Part shown: positions 6,593 to 7,833 of the stretch, piece by piece
How the letters are laid out: every line of letters starts with the position of its first letter
Position numbering within the stretch: the stretch's first letter is position 1
Origin: Holosporales bacterium
Lineage (GTDB): Bacteria > Pseudomonadota > Alphaproteobacteria > Paracaedibacterales > UBA11393
Assembly (NCBI GenBank): GCA_003542655.1
Contig: DPKF01000199.1
Location: 1-7,833, forward strand
Reading direction: 5' to 3'
DNA length: 7,833 nt
Notes under the pieces: model-generated
What the model saw: only the letters and a program-made list of their open reading frames with translations
Databases searched by the model: none
What the model was told of the DNA's origin: nothing
Translations under genes and position numbers: made by a program

Positions 6593-6598
6593 TATAAT
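6593..6598 (+). promoter_or_regulatory. -10 box for the plus-strand ATPase gene
   Basis: A perfect TATAAT lies 57 bases upstream of the ATG at 6656. No convincing -35 hexamer is found 16-18 bases upstream, so the promoter may depend on an activator. A GGACA half-site (6599-6603) follows immediately, near the predicted transcription start. The leader also contains AAAGGAG at 6627-6633, which is 22 bases from the ATG and so too distant to serve it in the usual way. Confidence 0.45.
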
Positions 6599-6655
6599 GG
6601 ACACAGCTCCGAAAAAGTCGTACAATAAAGGAGCCATTTCAAAAAGTTAGAAATC

Positions 6656-7833
6656 ATGTTAAATCGTTTGCTCAGGTTACCCCAAAATAAAAGCTTTTTT
6701 TTATTTGGGCCCAGAAATACGGGGAAAAGCACATTAATAAGGCGCGCATTTCCAAAAGCGTTTCTTATAGACTTATTAGATATAGAATTGGAAGAAAAAT
6801 TTGCGCGAAACCCGAAAGAATTGCAATATCTTGTTGATGCTCTAGATGCCCAAGTAACGCATGTGATCATTGATGAAGTTCAAAAAGTCCCCAAACTTTT
6901 AGACGTCGTGCACCACCTGATAGAAACAAGAAATAAACACTTTATTTTAACGGGTTCAAGTGCAAGGAAAATAAAAGGTGGTGCATCAAACCTCCTTGCC
7001 GGACGGGCGTTCGTCTATCATTTATACCCTTTCAGCTTTTTAGAGCTTGGGAAGAATTTTAATCTTGATAAATGTTTAAATTTTGGAACATTACCCAGTA
7101 TTTATCATTATGAGGAAATCGAAGATTGTATTTCTTTTTTAAAGGCTTATGCGCATACATATTTAAAAGAAGAAATTTGGGCAGAACATTTTATAAAAAA
7201 ATTAGACCCCTTTAGAAAATTTTTAGAAGTTGCAGCTCAAATGAATGGGAAAATAGTTAATTTTCACCGTATTTCACTAGATGTTGGGGTTGATGATAAA
7301 ACTATAAAACAGTATTTTTCTATATTAGAGGATACCTTGATTGGATTTTTCCTTGAAGGATTTCAACATTCTGTGAGAAAAAGACTTTTATCAAAGCCAA
7401 AATTTTATTTTTTTGATACGGGTGTAAAGCGCTCTTTATCACGTCAACTGTCTTTACCAATTCAAAAAGGTACGTATCAATATGGTGAAATTTTTGAGCA
7501 TTTTCTCATATTAGAGTGTATGAAACTATCCTCTTACAGACAAGATGACTATCGGTTTAGTTACTATATGACAAAAGATGGTGTGGAAATTGATCTGGTT
7601 ATAGAAAGGCCAGGACAAAAAACCCTATTTATCGAAATTAAAAGTAAGGAGAATGTAAGTGAATATGACTTGAAAGAACTTCGTTTATTAAAGGCTGATT
7701 TTTCTGATGGAGAGTTCGTTTGCTTTTCAAATGATCTATATAAGAAAAACATAGATGGAATAATGGTTTTCCCATGGATGGAAGGTATAAAATATTTTTT
7801 TAATATTCGTAAGCGTCGAAATAAACGCATCTT
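6656..7833 (+). CDS. AAA_14/DUF4143-type ATPase, open at the right edge (at least 392 aa)
   Basis: My own translation from the ATG at 6656 stays open for 392 codons to the window end. The P-loop GPRNTGKST lies at residues 18-26, with asparagine at a position often held by glycine. Walker B is VIIDEVQ (70-76, with D73 and E74), and a sensor-like TGSSAR is at 99-104. LLAGRA (113-118) and YHLYPFSFLEL (121-131) are family signatures. YLKEEIW (169-175) corresponds to the YLERDI motif. The C-terminal nuclease-like motif is E311-I-D313 with E327-I-K329. The final residues, VFPWMEGI followed by a basic tail, resemble a normal family C-terminus, so the stop is probably just outside. It is transcribed divergently from the operon on its left. 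An in-frame stop (TAA, 6626-6628) precedes the ATG and no alternative start lies between. Compared with the other two ATPases it is a separate subtype. Cytoplasmic; biological role unknown. Confidence 0.88.
   Translation, partial: MLNRLLRLPQNKSFFLFGPRNTGKSTLIRRAFPKAFLIDLLDIELEEKFARNPKELQYLVDALDAQVTHVIIDEVQKVPKLLDVVHHLIETRNKHFILTGSSARKIKGGASNLLAGRAFVYHLYPFSFLELGKNFNLDKCLNFGTLPSIYHYEEIEDCISFLKAYAHTYLKEEIWAEHFIKKLDPFRKFLEVAAQMNGKIVNFHRISLDVGVDDKTIKQYFSILEDTLIGFFLEGFQHSVRKRLLSKPKFYFFDTGVKRSLSRQLSLPIQKGTYQYGEIFEHFLILECMKLSSYRQDDYRFSYYMTKDGVEIDLVIERPGQKTLFIEIKSKENVSEYDLKELRLLKADFSDGEFVCFSNDLYKKNIDGIMVFPWMEGIKYFFNIRKRRNKRI

Larger units (their letters stand above)
6367..6655. other. Divergent intergenic control region
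   Basis: The 289 bases between the two divergent ATPase starts have no convincing gene. They contain the operon promoter with its inverted repeat, the nested repeats and GGACA/TGTCC half-sites, the 12-bp palindrome, and the -10 box with leader of the plus-strand ATPase. The concentration of symmetric sequences suggests that both transcription units are regulated from here. Confidence 0.6.

Noticed and set aside
6493..6870. Minus-strand open frame of 125 codons spanning the divergent promoter region
   Set aside because: It overlaps the first 70 codons of the plus-strand ATPase, including its P-loop, and covers the promoter signals; its composition is not protein-like.
7564..7830. Minus-strand open frame of 88 codons
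   Set aside because: Antisense to the C-terminal nuclease-like region of the plus-strand ATPase.
1..7833. CRISPR array, tRNA or rRNA gene
   Set aside because: I saw no regularly spaced direct repeats, and no cloverleaf or rRNA signature on either strand.

Overview
The window is AT-rich bacterial DNA with short intergenic gaps and mostly minus-strand genes. The gene set is a SNF2 helicase with a SWIM zinc-finger partner, three ATPases of the AAA_14/DUF4143 type, and a group II intron. That combination suits an accessory region of a host-associated or repeat-rich bacterium, for example an amoeba- or arthropod-associated proteobacterium. The sequence contains no taxonomic marker, so this placement is only a guess.

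Layout from left to right. Positions 1-585 (minus strand) are not protein-coding. They are the 5' RNA half of a group II intron: domain I through domain III and the start of domain IV. The intron begins GTGTG at 585, and a strong ribosome binding site at its far end points off the left edge, where the reverse transcriptase/maturase gene should begin. Twenty bases upstream of the intron is the stop codon of a minus-strand ATPase gene (605-1924), which has its own near-consensus promoter. Next comes a three-gene minus-strand operon, read from right to left: a second DUF4143 ATPase (5203-6366), a SNF2-family helicase (2753-5200) two bases after it, and a SWIM zinc-finger protein (2015-2722). Positions 6367-6655 are a divergent control region rich in inverted repeats. 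A third DUF4143-type ATPase runs on the plus strand from 6656 and is still open at the right edge.

How the parts may work together. SNF2 helicase and SWIM protein are a recurrent bacterial pair (compare ywqA/ywqB of Bacillus) and probably act together on DNA or nucleoprotein. The ATPase just upstream is probably co-transcribed with them. The three ATPases share one plan: P-loop ATPase, winged-helix-like middle, and a C-terminal E-x-D...E-x-K nuclease-like motif. They are clearly divergent from each other, so they look like independently acquired family members rather than recent duplicates. Their cellular role is not established.

The most interesting non-coding signals are five GGACA/TGTCC half-sites within 143 bases of the divergent region, a perfect 12-bp palindrome beside a TATAAT box, and two ATPase promoters whose -10 boxes lie only six bases from the ATG, which predicts leaderless mRNAs.
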